38,950 nucleotides of DNA from Paraburkholderia caledonica NBRC 102488 (lineage in GTDB: Bacteria > Pseudomonadota > Gammaproteobacteria > Burkholderiales > Burkholderiaceae). Positions 35,910 through 38,950 of this stretch are shown piece after piece. Numbering within the stretch: the stretch's first letter is position 1; each line of letters begins with the position of its first letter. The notes beneath the pieces were generated by a model, which was not told the origin of the DNA, searched no databases, and saw only the letters and a program-made list of their open reading frames with translations. The position numbers were made by a program, and so were the translations under genes. The stretch is taken from contig NZ_BAYE01000037.1 in NCBI RefSeq assembly GCF_000685095.1, positions 1-38,950 of the forward strand. The letters are read 5' to 3'.

Positions 35910-37020
35910 CTGTCTGCCGCGGCAGGCTCACCGTGAAGACAGTCTCCTGGTCCTCCGACCGCACCTCGATCGTGCCGCCGTGCGCCGCGGCGATCTCGCG
36001 GGCGATATACAGTCCGAGCCCGAGATTGCCGTTCCCGGCGCCGGCCTCCGGGCCGCGCTGGAGCGGATCGAAGATCCTTGGCAGCAGCGCCGGCTCGATG
36101 GCAGGACCTGCATTTCTGACCTCGAACCGGACCCGCGTCTCGTCGCCTGTCATCACCACTCGCACCGGCATGTCCGGCGCGCCATACCGGACCGCATTCA
36201 CAACGAGGTTGGCCAGCACCTGCTGCAGGCGTGGACCGTCCCACACCCCCGGCAGGCTGACGGGTGCTTCCAGCATGATGCGGCGGCCGGGATAAGCCGC
36301 ACGCAGCTGGTCCGTCTCATCGGCAAACACCGCCACAAGGTCGACCTCGGCTGGCACGCAGCTGATTCCCAGACCCAGTTCGGTCCGGTTGAAATCGCAC
36401 AGATCGTCGAGCAGCTTCTGCATCCGGGCAGCGGTCCGGATCAGACGGTTCGCGGCTGCCGATACACCGTCGCCGGCATTCATGCGTGCAAGCAGCGAAG
36501 CCGTCGCATGGATGGTCTGCAGCGGGCTGCGCATGTCATGGCCAAGCATCCCGAGGAACAGGTTGCGCTCCCGCTCGACTTCAGCGCTGAAAGAGCGGAC
36601 CGATTCCGCAATCGCCTGGTCGATCGCTTCATTGAAACGGATGATGTCATCGACATGGAGCGCTTCAGGCGCACAACCATCCCTCCACAACTGCAGCACA
36701 CTGGCGCGCAGCGCACGGTATTCGGCAATCAGCTGGATGATGTCAAACCCGCTTCGCGCGCGCAGAATGGCGTGCGTTTGTGCTGCGGTGTGCGGGGCAC
36801 CGGCCACCTGCGGGGCACGTCCGCATGCTTTCTGCGATTGCGCTTCGGTCGTTTGCGACGTCGACAGGTCCGCCGCCATCGCTTCAAGCAGCGGCCGGGC
36901 ATGGTCACGCAACGCGAGTGAATCCATGCTTGCCGCCGCGGGCAGCAGGGTCACGGCGAACGCCTCCCATTGCGCCACAATGCGCTCCATATCACGCAGG
37001 ATGAAATCAGCCAGTCGCAT
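35890..37020 (-). CDS. Soluble histidine kinase with an RsbRD-like N-terminus
   Basis: This cytoplasmic kinase of 376 residues starts at MRLADFILRDMERIVAQWEA (ATG ending at 37020), six bases after AAGGA; the frame extends to 37086 but without a ribosome site. Residues 1-140 form a helical RsbRD-like domain (ARSGFDIIQLIAEYRALRAS, then VLQLWRDG), as in stressosome-type sensors and Burkholderia bacteriophytochrome-like kinases. No membrane segment is seen. The kinase core has H161 in LGMLGHDMRSPLQTI, N-box VLANLVVNAVRYG, G1 RNAGPAIEP, a shortened F-box IFDPLQRG and G2 NLGLGLYIAREI. The usual DxGxG of G1 is altered to NAGPA. It converges on and overlaps the receiver gene. Confidence 0.82.
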   Translation of the reverse strand: MRLADFILRDMERIVAQWEAFAVTLLPAAASMDSLALRDHARPLLEAMAADLSTSQTTEAQSQKACGRAPQVAGAPHTAAQTHAILRARSGFDIIQLIAEYRALRASVLQLWRDGCAPEALHVDDIIRFNEAIDQAIAESVRSFSAEVERERNLFLGMLGHDMRSPLQTIHATASLLARMNAGDGVSAAANRLIRTAARMQKLLDDLCDFNRTELGLGISCVPAEVDLVAVFADETDQLRAAYPGRRIMLEAPVSLPGVWDGPRLQQVLANLVVNAVRYGAPDMPVRVVMTGDETRVRFEVRNAGPAIEPALLPRIFDPLQRGPEAGAGNGNLGLGLYIAREIAAAHGGTIEVRSEDQETVFTVSLPRQTVIRRAR

Positions 37021-37228
37021 GTCGTTCCTTGGAGAAGCAGAATGCCCTTGGGTTTGCCGGTTGCGGTTCGTGCCGCTCAAATGCATCGTCCTGCGGCTGG
37101 TGGAACGCCCAGTAGGAACAGCTACCGCAGACTTGTCCGTCCCAAATTTTCCGCCCCGAAGACGGAGATTCTATCAACGCGGCCGCACTGACCATCGCCC
37201 TGTAAACCAGAACGGCGCAGATTAACGC

Positions 37229-37430
37229 CTAGCGGTGGCTCGACCGTGCGAGCGGGCTTCCGGCGAAAGGATCGTTTTTCCAGTCCGCATCGCTCGGCGT
37301 TGCCGGTTGCGCGGGTGCTCCCCACGGAAGTTCGAAGTGCCCGATGGACTGTCCCGCGCTGATGGCCGAGATGGAATGGACACCGCCCTCCCTGCGTCGA
37401 GCTTGCGCCAATCGAACGTCGCGGCCGCAA
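37229..37430 (-). pseudogene. Orphan C-terminal fragment of an unknown protein
   Basis: On the minus strand the frame VHSISAISAGQSIGHFELPW runs on through DWKNDPFAGSPLARSSHR to a stop at 37229. Strong GC preference at third codon positions supports real coding. No start codon with a ribosome site is found, and it begins where the IS1182 element ends, so it looks like the end of a gene cut off by the element or by a deletion. The upstream piece FDWRKLDAGRAV in another frame may belong to it. I do not recognise the family. Confidence 0.4.
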
Positions 37431-37446
37431 GAAGCCCCTCAGGGCC

Positions 37447-38950
37447 TCAGCCGGTAGCCAACTTCATCGCCTTCATCATTCCGGCAACCCCCAGTATATT
37501 GAGTACGCGCTTGAGGTTGTAGGCCAGCACCTGAAGCTCATTTCGGTGCTCACCCGTCCCAGCGTCCGGGTCAGGAAGTGGGTTGCCCCCAATCCAATGC
37601 TTCAGCGTGCCGAAGACATGCTCAACGGTGCTTCTGCGGATGGTCATTGCCTCAGGCTTCCGGTCGAGTCGACGCTGCATAACTTCCAGTACATGTTCGT
37701 GCTCCCATCGTCGGATGCGGCGATAGTCGCTGGGCGAACATCGCTCCTTGAGATGGCAACGCGGGCATGCGCTGGGCCAGTACACCCGCAGATTCATGTC
37801 TTTCTCAACGGTCTTGAATCGAAGAATTGCGCGCTCACCGGCGGGGCATCGATACTCATCGCTTCTTGCAACGTAGATGAAGTCGCGTTTGGTGAAGAGC
37901 CCTTTCTTCCTTGACGCTGAGGTGAGCGGTTTCGGGACATACGCCGTGATCCCGCCATTTCGCAAGCGCGGATGTCCGGACCGCTGAAGTATCCCCGGTC
38001 AGCCAGCACTTTCAGCTTTGGCTTGCCCATCGCGTTCTTTGCCGACAGAGCCATCTTGCTGAGTTGACCATGATCGCCTCCGATTTTCGTCACCTCGTGT
38101 TCGACAATAAGATGATGCTTCGTATCAACTGCTGTCTGGACGTTGTAGCCGACCGTTCCGGTTCTCTTGCCACCGCTGGTCATGGAGCGGGAATCCGGGT
38201 CAGTGAGCGACAACTGTCCGTCCGGTTCATTCTTCAACTGATGTTTGATCTGCTCGAGCTCACGCATCCGCTGACGCAGGAGCGCGATCTTCTCGTACAG
38301 GCGCACGGTCTTCACATCGAAACCTGTCGGACTGGTCCGGTCTGCAGTTTCAATCATGTCGAGGTATCGCTGGACGCTTTCCTCGATCTGCTGCTGGCGT
38401 TTGTCGATTTTGCCCGCAGTGAAGTTTCTGTCGCGGCTGTTCGCAGCCTTGAACTTGCTGCCGTCGATGGCGACCATGTCGCTGGATAGCAGCTTCAGTC
38501 CTCGACACAGTTCGACGAAGCGACGGCATACGTTGCGAATGGCCGGGCCATTGTCGCGGCGAAAGTCGGCGATCGTCTTGAAGTCTGGTGCCAGACGTCC
38601 TGTCAGCCACATCAGCTCGACATTGCGTTGGCATTCGCGCTCAAGACGCCGGCCTGAGGGTACCCGGTTCAGATACCCGTAGATATAGATTTTGAGCATC
38701 ACGCCAGGGTGGTAGGACGGGCGGCCGGTGATTGCGGGCGTGGTGCCGTTGAAGCCGAGCGTTGTGAGGTCCAGTTCGTCCACGAACACGTCGACGATTC
38801 TGACCGGGTTGTCCTGGCCGATGTAGTCATCGACGCATCCGGGAAGTAGTGCGACCTGCTTGCGGTCATCGCCTTCAACGAATCGCTTCATGAGTCACCC
38901 GGTCTCAATGAGTTGATTCAGTTTAGGCGATGAGTGCGTTTTCACACAGG
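37447..38950 (-). mobile_element. IS1182 family element with a frameshifted transposase
   Basis: The transposase starts at the ATG ending at 38891 (MKRFVEGDDRKQVALLPGCV), with the N-terminal DUF772 region RPSYHPGVMLKIYIYGYLNR, then MVAIDGSKFKAANSRDRNF with a catalytic aspartate, GYNVQTAVDTKHHLIVEHEV, and VLADRGYFSGPDIRACE. At about 37955 one G is missing: the sequence continues in another frame as GITAYVPKPLTSASRKKGLF, RRSTVEHVFGTLKHWIG and LQVLAYNLKRVLNIL to the stop at 37447. Apart from this single shift the gene is full length (about 481 codons). CCTGTGTGAAAACGC, read inward from 38950, looks like its terminal repeat, but I cannot find a matching copy on the other side. Confidence 0.85.

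Overview
The window looks like part of a Burkholderiaceae genome (Paraburkholderia, Caballeronia or Burkholderia type), probably an accessory stretch of a chromosome or megaplasmid. The clues are GC-rich codon use, a classic Burkholderia general porin, a DUF4148 protein, the hopanoid glycosyltransferase HpnI, PilZ and 2CSK_N-type sensor proteins, and IS110 and IS1182 family insertion sequences. This placement rests on recognising protein families by eye, not on a search.

Layout. 0-2.5 kb: an nhaA antiporter gene stopped by an in-frame TGA, and a truncated orphan nuoN, divergent from each other. 2.7-8.2 kb: a PilZ protein, a DUF535 (VirK/YbjX) protein, a frameshifted O-methyltransferase, and a divergent intact MFS transporter. 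8.5-11.5 kb: a graveyard of a broken IS110 transposase, a broken IS1182 transposase and a broken PAP2 phosphatase. 12-17.5 kb: an intact three-gene RND efflux operon on the minus strand (outer membrane factor, adaptor, pump). It is preceded by a tandem CTTAAG-type box and, on the other side, by a DUF4148 protein and an OmpR/QseC-type two-component pair. 20.8-23.6 kb: relics of a dCache sensor protein (probably a diguanylate cyclase) and of a GlxA-type AraC regulator, plus small hypothetical genes. 24.2-27.6 kb: a BcrC-like PAP2 phosphatase, a possible surface-adhesin-E-like protein, hpnI and a small membrane protein. 28.2-29.1 kb: a COG4705 membrane protein whose end abuts a chemoreceptor N-terminus in opposite orientation. 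29.1-32.6 kb: a porin with a clear terminator, and a TctD/TctE-like two-component pair carrying unusual cysteine clusters. 33.2-34.7 kb: an eroded Ada-type regulator and an LpxL-like acyltransferase. 35.2-37 kb: a structured, terminator-ended RNA candidate, a receiver-only response regulator and a convergent, overlapping histidine kinase. 37.2-38.95 kb: an orphan C-terminus and a second, frameshifted IS1182 transposase.

Themes. The intact genes are mostly cell-envelope functions (RND efflux, porin, LpxL, HpnI, BcrC-like phosphatase) and signalling (three histidine kinases, three receivers, PilZ). Around them lie at least ten broken genes. Many differ from an open frame by one or two missing bases, while long genes such as the 1016-residue RND pump are intact. 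This suggests real erosion of dispensable genes, though indel errors in the assembly cannot be excluded from sequence alone. I found no rRNA, tRNA, CRISPR array, or obvious defence or secondary-metabolite system. The items that most merit a second look are the RNA candidate near 35.3 kb, the cysteine-rich two-component pair near 31 kb, the tandem box before the efflux operon, and the receiver/kinase pair overlapping tail to tail.
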